DNA of 64,000 nucleotides from NCBI GenBank assembly GCA_029237695.1, contig CM055272.1:29150791-29214790 (forward strand). Reading direction: 5' to 3'. Below are positions 32,940-44,579 of this stretch, in pieces. This stretch comes from Conchocele bisecta. Lineage: Eukaryota; Mollusca; Bivalvia; Lucinida; Thyasiridae. Under the pieces are notes generated by a model. That model did not search any database. It saw nothing but the letters and a program-made list of their open reading frames with translations, and was not told the origin of the DNA. Position 1 is the first letter of the stretch; each line of letters begins with the position of its first letter. Made by a program: the position numbers and the translations under genes.

Positions 32940-34511
32940 ATCGAATGGATCTTGGATGACATAACAATCCGATTTGGACAAAAAATGTACCAGAGTGATC
33001 GCCTCATTGATACCTTCGATTTGATATATAACATGACCATATTCGGTCAAAAATAAAATTTGACCCCACGGGCCACGCCCATTTTTGACCCCGGGGTCAC
33101 CATTTTAACAACTTTGAAAGAGCATTGTACATCGATCATTCCTACCAAGTTTCGTCGAAATCCGGCTAGCGGTTCATGAGAAGATTTTTAAGAATTTATG
33201 CTATTTTTAGATGGCGGCCATCTTGGATTAGCGATGACCTCCATTTTAACAAATCTGAAAAGGCTTCACACATGGACCATAACTTTTAAGTTTGGCTACC
33301 ATGGGCCAAGCGGTTCATGTGAAGAAGAATTTTGAAATCTCTAATAAAAGAACGACCTTTTGACCTTTCGGCGGCCATCTTGGATGACATAACAATCCGA
33401 TTTCGACAGAAAATGCACCAGCGTGATCGCCTCATTGATACCTTCAATTTGATATATGACATGACCATATTCGGTCAAAAATAAAATTTGACCCCATGGG
33501 CCACGCCCATTTTTTACCCCGGGGTCACCATTTTAACAACTTTGAAAGAGCAATGTACATCGATCATTCCTACCAAGTTTCGTCGAAATCCGTTAAGCGG
33601 TTCATGAGAAGAAGATTTTTTAAGAATTTATGCTATTTTTAGACGGCGGCCATCTTGGATTAGCGATGACCTCCATTTTTAACAAATCTGAAAAGGCTTC
33701 ACCCATGGACCATAACTTTTAAGTTTGGCTACAATGGGCCAAGCGGTTCATGTGAAGAAGAATTTTGAAATCTCTAATAAAAGAACGACCTTTTGACCTT
33801 TCGGCGGCCATCTTGGATGACATAACAATCCGATTTCGACAGAAAATGCACCAGAGTGATCGCCTCATCGATACCTTCAATTTGATATATGACATGACCA
33901 TATTCGGTCAAAAATAAAATTTGACCCCAATTTGACCCCACGGGCCACGCCCATTTTTTACCCCGGGGTTACCATTTTAACAACTTTCAAAGAGCAATGT
34001 ACATCGATCATTCCTACCAAGTTTCGTCGAAATCCGGCTAGCGGTTCATGAGAAGAAGATTTTTTAAGAATCTATGCTATTTTTAGACGGCGGCCATCTT
34101 GGATTAGCGATGACCTCCATTTTAACAAATCTGAAAAGGCTTCACCCATGGACCATAATTTTTAAGTTTGGCTACCATGGGCCAAGTGGTTCATGTGAAG
34201 AAGAATTTTGAAATCTCTAATAAAAGAACGACCTTTTGACCTTTCGGCGGCCATCTTGGATGACATAACCATCCGATTTCGACAAAAAATGCACCAGAGT
34301 GATCGCCTTGTTGATACCTTCGATTTGATATATGATATGACCATATTAAGTCAAAAATAAAATTTGTCCCCAATTTGACCCCACGGGCCACGCCCATTTT
34401 TGACCCTGGGGTCACCATTTTAACAACTTTGAAAGAGCATTGTACATTGATCATTCCTACCAAGTTTTGTCGAAATCCGGTTGGCGGTTCTTGAGTAGAA
34501 GATTTTTGCTA
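32940..34511 (+). repeat. T6 array, ~3.5 units of 430-445 bp
   Basis: GGCGGCCATCTTGGATTAGC occurs near 33218, 33645 and 34090, alternating with GGCGGCCATCTTGGATGACA. Both T6 ends are missing. The 60- to 90-codon minus-strand frames repeated here are unit translation. Confidence 0.8.
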
Positions 34512-36708
34512 TAACTGGTATTTCTTCTTGTAAGACAATAAACTGTATAAAGATAAGATGATTGTTAACAGTTTACACAGAAAATGTTTTGATTAATGTG
34601 TAATAAATAAATAGATAGCAATATGTTATTCTTGTAAATGTTACATGCACATTTTTCAGGTTTATTTATTTATGTTAGTAATAAGTTTACATGAGCAGAT
34701 TAGAGTTTGCAACCATCCCATTATCACCAAATTTTGTTTAAATCCACAATTTGATAATTTAAAATACCCTGAATACTCCATTGCAACATATTTAAGGTAC
34801 TGTAACATGTTTTCATCAATGTTACATACATATCATATACCTTCCTTTATTTACACAGCAAATAGCACTACATGAGCTATTTACAACTTATAATAAACCT
34901 ACAGGGACAGGATTTATTTTATAAACTTTTTATGAATTAATTATTATCATGAACAGACTATTTCAACATTTGAGGCAATTGATGTATGTAACAATTTTGT
35001 CAATTTTGTCAATGTTACATACACATTATTGAAATTCCTTTACATATTTTGTAAATAAGATTATAAAAGAAAAGATGTTTGGTTTGTAACAAATCTATTA
35101 GGAGCAGCTTTATGTTAAATGCATTGATTTTGCTTATATATTGCCATGACCAGTCCGTTAAAACACTTTGATCTGATTTACAGCAGTATGTAACATTTTG
35201 ACATGAAAAACATGAAAAACTATACTTCCTATCATTTTTTTTCTAACTGGCCATATCCTCTATGTTTTGGTGCCAAAAGTGAGAATATGCTGATTTCTAA
35301 CAAATGTAGTAAAATAAACCTGGCTGTTGATTGTTGTTTTCTATGTTTACATGAAGCAACTTCTGCGTATGTAACAGTTTGTTGACAAGAAATATTATAA
35401 ATATTAAATACACTTTTACCATTTTTGTTTCTTTTAAGATAAAACAAAAATCTTACTTGCATCTTAAGACTCACCGCCAGATGGTTCAATATGTCAGTAA
35501 AGAAACTAATCAGGTTCCATATTGTAAGCTACTTGACTGGTTATACGTATGTAACAGGGTTTGACAAGAAAATGTTACATACACACACTAATTTTGGTTA
35601 TATTTTTTTCAATGGTTATACTTCTGATGGACAAATAATTTTTGTACTGAAATATAGTTAGACTGCTCACAGAAACGTACGATCTCTTTCGGCGCAATGA
35701 AAATGGCAAGATCAATATGAAATACTTGCACATACTAGGACATGTTAAAAATGTCCCCCTTTTTCACCTAAAAAGTGTGAGATACATACATATTGAAGAA
35801 CTGTACAGCTTGTTCAATCAACTTCAATAACCTATTTTTTGGTACTGCTAGATAGTCCATATGTGTATTCATATAACTGAAGTCGTAAAAGTGTTCCATC
35901 TCAACATTTCTCTTTGTATGTAGTGTTTAAATGGAATTGACAAGAAAAATATGCATTCTCCAGAATAGCGAATTCTTGCCCATATACAAAATCAGTTCTT
36001 AATATAGTACCTTCATCGGTTAATGAAATAAAACACATAGTGACATTACAATTGCATGTGCTACAGATATATATGACGTTACACCAAATTCGGCAGAGGG
36101 GCTACAGACACTACACATGTTATTATATCTGATAATGCCCATTTTTACCACAATTAATTGTGTGCAATTAACTTGGTTAGGATTTATTTCATGCACAGGT
36201 AGTTAAGGTAGTTATTAAGCAGTGAAAAAGCAATTACCTGACAAACATGTCTTATTTACGTTTTCTAACATCTGTTACTTGGACAAAATTGTCAATTATA
36301 TGTGTTCCCAAATTACAGTACCGGTAATTGGCTAAAGTGATTCAGCCAGTGTCAGAGGTATAGAACTACAATACCATTGTATTATTAAGCTAATCATCTT
36401 TCTCATATGATAGTGAAAATGACAAGTAGTGCCATTTTGTGAAATCACATTATGGGGCTACAGACACTACCAATTGTACATGTAACCACATGTGGTGCGG
36501 TATGGTACAACTATGCTATTATATAACATTTTTGTACAGTAAATTGTCACACATATTGTTGATATAACCACAGACACTTTGTTTATGAAACAAGGCAACT
36601 TTTTATTAACAGTAAACTAGTAACGCCAACAGTTGAACACTTTAACAATTAACACTATAAATTGTCAGTTGTTTTGTGCAAAGCACTGTCATTTTGAAAG
36701 TTTCAGAA
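34512..36708 (+). repeat. AT-rich ~180-bp degenerate array with palindromic TGTATGTAACA / TGTTACATACA core, copy 1
   Basis: GTATGTAACA or TGTTACATAC recurs near 34632, 34822, 35015, 35189, 35368 and 35547-35575, every 175-195 bp. 34516 to about 35998 matches 52766-53127 plus 57017-58110. The last 700 bp contain a repeated GGGGCTACAGACACTAC word (36106, 36453). It has no coding potential. Confidence 0.75.
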
Positions 36709-37843
36709 ACAAGAGGGCCATGATGGCCCTAATTCGCTCACCTGACTCCATGAACACCAGAGGAGAATGTGACTGAGTTCATTGTGCTATTTTTAGATGG
36801 CGGTCATCTTGGATTAAGCTATGACTCTCATTTTACAAAATCTGAAAATGCTTCACCCAGCATCGGCCATGTGGTTCCTGAGAAAAAGACGTTAACAATC
36901 TTGAATAAATGGACCTTTTGGTGGCCATCATGGATGACATAATCATCCGATTCCGACAAATATTGCACCAGAGTGATCGCCTCATTGATACCTTCAATTT
37001 GATATATGACATGACCATATTCAGTCAAAAATAAAATTTGACCCCAATTTGACCCCACGGGCCAAGCCCATTTTTGACCCCGGGGTCACCATTTTAACAA
37101 CTTTGAAAGAGCATATTGTACATCGATCATTCCTACCAAGTTCCGTCGAAATCCGGCTAGCGGTTCATGAGAAGAAGATTTTTTAAGAATTTATGCTATT
37201 TTTAGATGGCGGCCATCTTGGATTAGCGATGACCTCCATTTTAACAAATCTGAAAAGGCTTCACACATGGACCATAACTTTTAAGTTTGGCTACCATGGG
37301 CCAAGCGGTTCATGTGAAGAAGAATTTTGAAATCTCTATTAAAAGAACGACCTTTTGACCTTTCGGCGGCCATCTTGGATGACATAACAATCCGATTTCG
37401 ACAGAAAATGCACCAGAGTGATCGCCTCATTGATACCTTCAATTTGATATATGACATGACCATATTCGGTCAAAAATAAAATTTGACCCCAATTTGTAAC
37501 CCCAGGGTCACCATTTTAACAACTTTGAAAGAGCAATGTACATCGATCATTCCTACCAAGTTTTGTCGAAATCCGGTTGGCGGTTCTTGAGAAGAAGATT
37601 TTTTAAGAATTTGTGCTATTTTTAGACGGCAGCCATCTTGGATTACGTAATGACGTCATTTTAACAATTTTGTAATCCCCCTACCTAAGGACCATGACCA
37701 TGAAGTTTGGTGACCATAGGCCCAATGGTTACCGAGGAGAAGACGTTTGAAAATGTTCACGGACGACGACGACGACGACGACGGAGGACGACGGACACAT
37801 TGCGGTAACAATAGCTCACATGAGCTTCGCTCAGGTGAGCTAA
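36709..37843 (+). mobile_element. T6 element, complete shorter copy
   Basis: ACAAGAGGGCCATGATGGCC start, about 2.5 units, (GAC)n near 37760-37795, and the terminal CTTCGCTCAGGTGAGCT hairpin. This copy best defines the element ends. Confidence 0.8.
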
Positions 37844-39135
37844 AAACACTTAACATGCACATTATTATTTAAGCACAAAATAATTCCTCCTGTTAGTGCT
37901 TTTCTGTGAAAGTGTTGGTTCTGGAAGAATGTCAGTCACACTATTAGTTGGTTCCCGGGATACATCGGTCCACGCGGGTGGTGGTCGGGCGAACGAGATG
38001 GCGTAAATTAACGGTAGGGGTTCCTTCTTAATAGGAATCATGATTTGCCTGGTTTTGCCCTCAGGTACGTTTTTATCTTTGGCTCTTTAGTTACCTGGGA
38101 GTTGAATTGGGTTATTGCCCATTATAAAAGTAGTAAGATTATTACTGATACTACTGCTTTTGGGAGGGGCGAAGTGATTCTGGTGTGGCGAGGACCTGGC
38201 ATCAGATCAATATATTTCTGCGAGTCGTGTGTTGTTACGAACACATACAGACATTCGTAAAGTTGAAACACACATACATTGCTTTTCCTCACAAATAAAT
38301 GGAAAATACAGGAGATAGTCATGCAATAACCTTCCACAATTGTCAAAATGGCCACCAAAATGTTCTTGTTTTGTTCTATTCTTTACTGTACGAGTTGTTA
38401 TAAACAGCATTTCATGCACCTATTACATGTATACATACCAGTTTGAGTTTACAAATCAAATCATTTGATAACATATACATATCCAGGTATACAATGCTAT
38501 AAAGGTATTCAAAATGGCCGCCAAAATGATCAGATGTTCAATAATATTGATGCAGTTTTCAGTAATTAAACAACACTAACATTGTTATGTATAAAGTGTG
38601 ATATTCTGCCTATTTTCAAAGACAAATACGGATGTATTTCAATCAGTTTGAGTATTGAAGAACTGTTTCAAAGTGTGTCCAAAATGGATTGAATGTTGAC
38701 AAGGAATAAAATGTTATTATTGTTAACGAGCTCACTTCTGACAATTAAGCGAGCATGATGATCATTGGCCAAGGCAGTATGTAGTATGGTATGATGAATG
38801 GCATGGGTATGCTTATTGCAAACATCTTTCACCCACATTAAGCATCCTGCATATGTCATCACATGTGACAATAATTTAAATTAACCCTTGGTCGTGAGTT
38901 GGATTGGTAAATAAATACAATACATGGTAACGATATGTAAGTCATGCAGTGACTGATGTAATCAGTTCTACATTAACCACTACATGTGCTGTATTCATTC
39001 TTCTAATTAAACATTATTGAAACTAATACACCAAATTGTACATGTAGTTGAAAACACAACACTGTTTAAGTACCTGATGCCAATTAAGTATTGTCACTGT
39101 TCTAATTTACCTACAAATATATACATGTATATATA
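37844..39135. other. AT-rich DNA with an AAAATGGCCGCC array (38340-38690), no gene
   Basis: AAAATGGCC(A/G)CCAAAATG occurs near 38345 and 38513, and CAAAATGGATTGAATG near 38680, at 166-169 bp spacing. The open frame at 38045-38260 has no motif. Confidence 0.5.
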
Positions 39136-39313
39136 CAGTCGAACCTGTGCTAAAGACCACCTCCGAATAGCAATCACCTGGCTGTAAAGGCCACACTTTT
39201 GTTGTCCCAATGGCACAATTACTATATAAATGACCCTGCAAACAAAGACCACCTGTGAATAAAGGCCAGATTTTTTACTTCCCATGGCTGGCCGTTATTC
39301 ACAGGTTTGACTG
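39136..39313. mobile_element. 178-bp Tigger/pogo-like MITE
   Basis: CAGTCGAACCTGTG at the left and CACAGGTTTGACTG at the right, with TA on both sides (39134-39135, 39314-39315). AAAGACCACCT- and AAGGCCA-type repeats lie inside. Confidence 0.8.
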
Positions 39314-39550
39314 TACATGATAATAGAACAAAATGGTAGTGAAAAAAAACAGCAATGAAAAGTTCAGCTATCTGACATTGACATTGTGGACAGGATCAGC
39401 ATAGATGTTCCACAGAATGTAACAAATGGATAAATATGCATATGAAGTTTCAAATCATTCTTTAATGTGATTACAGATGTATAAGTCACTTTAAAACCTT
39501 TAATTGCAAATACAGTGTAGATGGAATGAGAGACAGTGCCATACCATAAC

Positions 39551-40330
39551 AAACTAGATTGGTCAGTAAGCGAGGCTTACAGAATACCCCCCGTGTGGGC
39601 CCAGGTACCCCTAAATATGTAAAAGAAAATTCCAAGTGTGTGGGCTTGTGACCTTGACTCTGGGCTTAGCAGGGGCGGCTGGAATGTGAATTTGTCACAG
39701 GGTGGTAAAGGTTCATTGGAGCAATGCGTTTGTGAAATGTGAAGCAGATCCGAGCAAGGAAATACAAGTTATAACCGAGTTCTCTGATATTAAGTTTTGT
39801 AAAGAGACTAAGTACATGTATGTGACTTTGACCTCGAGAAAAGCGGGGATTTATCACAGCATGATAGTAGAGTCTTAGAAGAATGCATGCATGACATATT
39901 AAGAATTTTCAATGAAAGAAATAGAAGTTATAACATATTTCTCCGATGTTAAGTTTTGTAAAGAGACTTTACTATGTCACCTTGACCTTGGGATCAGAGG
40001 GGGTTGGACGGTCGTAAATTTGTCACAGAATGATAGTACAACCTGAGAGGAATGCATGTGTGAAATATTAAGAATTTTCAATGAAGGAAATAGAAGTTAT
40101 AACATATTTCTCTGATGTTAAGTTTTGTAAAGAGACTAAGTATTTGACCTTGACCTTGGGATCAGCGGGGGTTGGACGGTCGTGGATTTGGCATGTAGCA
40201 TGGTAGTAGAGCCTTACAGGAATGCATGTGTGAAATATTAAGTATTTTGGATGAAGGAAATAGAAGTTATAACAATATTTCTCTCATGTTAAGTTTAGTG
40301 ACGGACGGATGCACATGCCTCTGTCTGTGA
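39551..40330 (+). repeat. T5 element, ~4 units
   Basis: The head CTAGATTGGTCAGTAAGCGA is at 39553. Units share TGACCTTGACCTTGGGATCA, GGGGTTGGACGGTCGT and ATATTTCTCTGATGTTAAGT. It ends in GACGGACGGATGCAC. Confidence 0.75.
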
Positions 40331-40850
40331 CGGTACCTTGTGACAAGCGGGTAAGGTAATGGTTATTGTTATTTCTACAGATGGACAGACAATCTGACTC
40401 AAGTATACACACCCAGGACTGCCAGAGCTTGAACTGCACGTGTATTGACTCAGATCTAACACCAACATACATGTAGCTATATGGTTCTGGTGATTTGTTA
40501 ATGAAGTGATTTTATACCAGTAGTGTCACTTTATGGTCATTGTACCTTTCTGATATTCATGTTTTTTTTAATTAAAACCTATTTAAAAGTCAAACTCAAT
40601 ACATGTACGTAAATGCATCAATAAACCATGTACATGTGATAGCACTGTGACTATAATCTTGGACCTTCCAACCTTGACAGTAATGTATTCATTAATGCTC
40701 AGATAGTAGACACATTTCTCTGCTATACATACATGGTTTTGACATAGTAATTAAGTTAAACAATTCCTTCAACAGAACATTATAATGAGAAAACTGCCGT
40801 AGCCATATATCTGCAGGTTTAACAAAATTCACAGATCTTAGGATTTCAAA
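40331..40850. other. No gene seen
   Basis: AT-rich remainder of the 8.4 kb insertion, without a recognised repeat. Confidence 0.5.
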
Positions 40851-40933
40851 TTTCCCTGACATATGCTAAAATTTCAAATTTCCCTGACAAAAATCAAAAT
40901 TCCCTGATTTTTTCCCGACGCGTGGGTACCCTG

Positions 40934-41435
40934 GCAGTGCTATACTGGGGTCAGGAGCGGTGTTCAATACCCAGAAACAATTCTTGGCAAATGTCGAGGA
41001 CGCCATCTCATCTCCGGTGAACCTCCCGACGACGATCCAGCGGTATCAAGACGTTTTGCAGTATGCTGGCATCCCAGTGGACTATGTATTTGGAATAGGT
41101 ACATGGCGCCGAGCGATATGATACTACGAGACAGCCGGGTTGATGGTTACAATAATCAGATCGTAATCGCCACCGCCCAACAAGAGATCGGCCATAACGG
41201 GAACGTGAACATCATCAAGCGCACCGCCGTGCTGGAGCATGGAACCGACAACGATTTCATAAAACCGCAAGCCCCAGCGCAAAGTGCAATAGCACTTTAT
41301 GCAACAGCGCAAAGTGCCCCAGCGCAAGGTGCAACCGCACTTGACCACGGGGCTGAAAAATTAGGGCTCGTCGTCGCCCTCGTGGCGATCGGGCTATTCG
41401 CGCTTTCGGTTAAGCCACTCTCGGGCGGCGAATAG
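40934..41435 (+). pseudogene. Plus-strand Polinton-like gene, part 3 of 3, C-terminal with membrane segment
   Basis: Directly after the insertion a frame reads AVFNTQKQFLANVEDAIS and YAGIPVDYVFGIG. One frame change near 41100 leads to MAPSDMILRDSRVDGYNNQI, EIGHNGNVNIIKRTAVLEH and a C-terminal hydrophobic helix (LGLVVALVAIGLFALSV), stopping at 41433-41435. The first two segments fit the C-terminal part of the structural protein whose N-terminal part is at 31867. The stop region overlaps the end of the convergent membrane-protein gene by about 42 bp. Function is inferred only. Confidence 0.55.
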
Positions 41436-42441
41436 TAGGAGACCAGCGACCATGACGATTATAGCACAAGCATTCTCGGTAAGCCATCCGGCCGTTTTTG
41501 ACAAGATGGATAGCAAGAAGAAGACGAGCCCACCTATCAGCCCAGGCAGTGCGGCAGCCGCTTTTCCGGCTAATTTAGCCAGGAGACTGGCGAGGGCTTT
41601 TAACTAGGGTCGATATAGTCATGCCGAGCGCTGTGAGGATTCTTGCTATTGTGACGCCCTGCTCTCTGAACAACGTTTGAAGACGCTCACCGAGTGTCGT
41701 GTCCTCATGCAGGACCCTCGAGATTGTTTCGCGGATCCGGCTTATTTGGGTGCGGAGCGCATCACGGTTAGCCGAGGCAGCCTACAAGCGTTCTGCATTA
41801 GTTTCTTCTTTACACCCGCAACGACCGCAAGCGAAGGTTTAACGATTCTCATTTTCGCTGAACATTGTGCGAATAGCATCGGTGGCTACAAGCAGGACAT
41901 CGCTGAGCTCGACCATTTCTATTTCGTCGGCCGTCTTCGCCATCGTTTGGTCGATATACTGGAGGACTTTTACAATTTTTTGAGCCACCTGCGACGCGTC
42001 CTCGATCACTCCAAGGGCTTGAGCGAGGAGTACTCCATATTTGTTCACGGAAGAGGCGCTGAGAAACCGGGCCGGGTTGTTCTTGAACGTCAGCAACTTC
42101 CAGTTCTTTCCCCATTTTACCCACAGGTCTCCTCTTTTAGTGTTGCGGAACTCCAACGTGGCCTTGATGCCGTATTTGGACACCTCACTCTCTCACTGTT
42201 TCACCAGGGACTCCGTTTCAACGAGAGGCGCCAGATCATCCTTGGCGATCCCTGCAGGTATCTCGGTACCGCCCGCCCATGCCGGAGTCTCGGGTGGGGC
42301 CTCCCACATATCGTCAACATCGCCCGCGGCAGAAGTTCCGAAGGTCGTTTCGTCATCATCGAAGTAATCGTCATGGTCGCCCGTAGTGTAATCGGCTAAG
42401 TCGAAGTCGGTCATCGTTAACGATATATCGTTCCGATACAA
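41394..42441 (-). pseudogene. Polinton-like membrane protein with FREQG-type domain, several breaks
   Basis: ATG at 42441 opens an acidic N-terminal region (TDFDLADYTTGDHDDYFDDD). After a frame change come ATLEFRNTKRGDLWVKWGKN and LTFKNNPARFLS, then ACGRCGCKEETNAERL, RIRETISRVLHEDTTLGERL, LFREQGVTIARILTALGM, a Gly/Ala/Leu-rich LAKLAGKAAAALPGLIGGLV helix and a second hydrophobic helix (IIVMVAGLLLFAA), ending at 41394. I recognise this order from uncharacterised proteins of cnidarian and mollusc genomes; the role is unknown, and two C-terminal membrane helices fit a virion or host membrane protein. Two in-frame stops (near 41835 and 41760) and frameshifts near 42185 and 41600 disable it. Confidence 0.65.
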
Positions 42442-42501
42442 CTGATGTATTGAACAGAAAACCCGGCGGGTTCAATAGTATTGTTAATACGAAGTATAAT
42501 C
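42442..42501. promoter_or_regulatory. 60-bp divergent intergenic region before the integrase
   Basis: It lies between the membrane-protein ATG (42441, minus) and the integrase ATG (42502, plus). It contains an inverted AACCCGGCGGGTT and AT-rich ATTGTTAATACGAAGTATAA. A bidirectional promoter is likely by position. Confidence 0.35.
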
Positions 42502-43391
42502 ATGTCTTCAAGTCAATACGGGCGCAAACTCGATCCATACCGCAGACTGCGGGAACCCCTCGGGGCAAAAGACGTGAGACAGTATTCTGTGCGCAGTATT
42601 CCTTGCTTGAAATTTGACGTGCCGGTGCCGAACAAAGTCCACCAAGCCGACCTCCTGTTTCTCCCTCATGATCCTGCTCGAAGAGCGGGTCGCAAAACGT
42701 ACAAGTACGCCCCGACAGTCGTTGACGTGGCTTCCCGCTATAAAGAGGCTGAGCCGCTGACCACGAAGGAGGCCAAGGAGGTGGCTGAAGCTCTTTCCCG
42801 CATCTATAAGTGGAGCCCCCTTAGATAGCCAAAGCTTCTCCAGGTCGACCCTGCCACAGTCTCTCAGCTGCTGGCCAAGCACGGGGTCTCATTAAGATGC
42901 GGTCGTGTGGATGTCCATCGGGATCAGGGGATCGTAGAGCGCTTTAACTGGACCCTGGCTGAGCGGTTGTTCAGGCACCACTATGCCCAAGAGCCTGTAG
43001 ACCCTCATACGCGATCAACTGAGTAGGTGACCAGGCTGCCCGCCGCCGTCTACATTGAACGGTAAGGTGACCAGATTGATTGGTAAGAAGCCCTCCGACG
43101 CAATCAAGATCAAAACTCTGTGGTTGCCGGGCGTTGGTCTGGAGGAAACTCCCCTCGGCTGTTGGTGTTCGGTATCTCTACCAGCCTGGAGAGCTGGAGG
43201 GTGGCCGCCAACGCGCTACAGACCCCGTGTGGTCCCTCCAGGTGTATCGACTTGGAAGCTCGGTTACCAAGCCTGAAGAGCCAGTGCTCTATTATTTGGA
43301 TTCTGGACCCTCTCGCGGATTCGTCCGGGAAGAGCTTCTTGTGGTGCCTCCCGACACAGTGCTGCCACCAGATGGTGTTCTAAAGCCCTAG
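42502..43391 (+). pseudogene. Retroviral-type DDE integrase of the Polinton-like element, broken
   Basis: From ATG 42502: NKVHQADLLFLPHD holds the first catalytic Asp, LQVDP the second, and DQGIVERFN the Glu. The C-terminal part has NGKVTRLIGKKPSDAIKIK, VRYLYQPGELEGG, TDPVWSLQVY and PVLYYLDSGPSRGFVREELL, typical of integrases in large animal DNA transposons of Polinton/Maverick type. Integrase would insert the element into host DNA. Damage: in-frame TAG at 42826-42828, a short deletion just after LQVDP, a stop near 43023 and frameshifts near 43050 and 43140. The start at 42502 is chosen over an upstream TTG. The end overlaps the polymerase gene end by 12 bp. Confidence 0.8.
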
Positions 43392-44579
43392 AAGTTCTTC
43401 GATAAAGGCGTCCATCTGTGCAGTTGCTGCGGCAACTGCATCCTTGTGGCCATATGCCAGGCTGTCCACCCCATTTTTATTGATCCAGCGTTTGCTGTCA
43501 AAGGGGGACAAGGAAACCATGTTCAGTCACAAGGGCGTAGACACGGTGGCGGTCGGACCGCAACACATCCATCCCGTGGCGGAATGTCTTTTTGCCGAAG
43601 AGAGCCTCCTTGTATTGCTAGTGGCGGACTCGTTTCTTCACGACCGACTTCTTCATTCCCGCCGACCTCCAGGATCGAATACATCTTGGGGCGCAAACCG
43701 ACGAATTTGGCGATGAGGCGCCTGGCGCCCTCATTCTTCATTTTTCCCAACGTTCTTCATTTTTCTTGTTCGCTGCGCAGTGGAGCGCGTGGTCCTTCGG
43801 GTAGTCGGACGTGTCATAGAGGTGACTCCGTTGAGAGCCTTGATCTCTTCGGCGAGTTTCTGGTGAATATGGGAGCGCACTCCCTCCAGGAAGGCTCTTG
43901 GGTCTGCGGCAAGGGGGTGTTCCTGGGGGGACATCCATCTGCCAGCCCCTCATAAACTTCCCTATCACCCAGGGGGTCTGCCTGAAGACCAGCTCATCCG
44001 TATTTTCGTTGCTCTGCAGCTGTAGGATCTCCTTCTGTTAGTCCTGCATTGTTCGGATTGATTTCTGAGGGGGGAAGGGGTCAAACTCCTTCTAAATGGC
44101 CTTCCGCTTCTTCCGAGGTTTCGGGGGAGGCCGGTAGCTGTTTGGAAGCAGTAGACACCTCTTCACCTCTTCCGAAATGGGCCATCCATGATATTCGTGA
44201 CAACGTCATGGAGGGGTTCGGGTGCCTACATTTCTGCAAGCAGCTGCTCGATGAATTTGTCCATAGTGTCCATGTCTGATGGGTATGCCCAGTAGTGAAG
44301 GTATCTCCCATAGGAAATTAAGAAGGCATCAATCGCCATAGTAGCCATGTCGGGTGGGTATGCGCAGTAGTGAAGGTATCTCTAATAGGAAATTCAGAAG
44401 GCATCTATCGCAGCCAGACGTCGAAACTCCTTCTCGATGACACGTTGTTTTCGCTGCCAGTCCCTCGCCTTCTCATTCTCATACCCATAACCTTGACACA
44501 AATAGTAGCGGTTCATAACGCCTATTCGTGTTTTCTGCATCCCTGACTCGCAAAATTGAGCGAGGACTCGCATTGCCAA
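43380..44579 (-). pseudogene. Protein-primed-type family B DNA polymerase remnant, internally deleted
   Basis: Minus strand, ending at a stop at 43380-43382. The C-terminal end shows YDTSDYPKDH, KFVGLRPKMYSIL, YKEALFGKKTFRHGMDVL and SPFDSKRWI, the extreme C-terminal signature of Polinton/adintovirus-type polymerases. Upstream lie WQMDVPPGTP, ADPRAFLEGVRSHIHQKLAE and EIKALNG, which belong to the N-terminal region of these long proteins, so exonuclease, palm and fingers domains are deleted near 43815. The piece at 44394-44579 (QKTRIGVMNRYYLCQGYGYE) may be its start or a separate small protein. Several frameshifts are present. It would copy the element's DNA if intact. Confidence 0.7.
44272..44413. 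repeat. Local ~70-bp tandem duplication in the polymerase pseudogene
   Basis: GGGTATGCCCAGTAGTGAAG...AGAAGGCATC (from 44280) recurs as GGGTATGCGCAGTAGTGAAG...AGAAGGCATC (from about 44355) with a few changes. Confidence 0.8.

Larger units (their letters stand above)
32559..40933. mobile_element. 8.4 kb insertion with CAGGG terminal inverted repeats (hAT-like)
   Basis: The left end CAGGGTTCTCACAC and the complement of the right end, CAGGGTACCCACGC, match at 11 of 14 bases. GCAGT lies just outside both ends (32554-32558, 40934-40938). Several TTCCCTGACA words sit just inside each end. hAT elements start CAGGG but make 8-bp duplications, so the 5-bp match leaves the superfamily open. No transposase is visible; the body is filled with later insertions. 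Confidence 0.6.

Noticed and set aside
38045..38260. 71-codon frame
   Set aside because: No motif, no conservation evidence; lies inside repeat-rich insertion DNA.
41677..42399. 240-codon plus-strand frame
   Set aside because: Antisense shadow of the membrane-protein pseudogene, which has the recognisable domain order.
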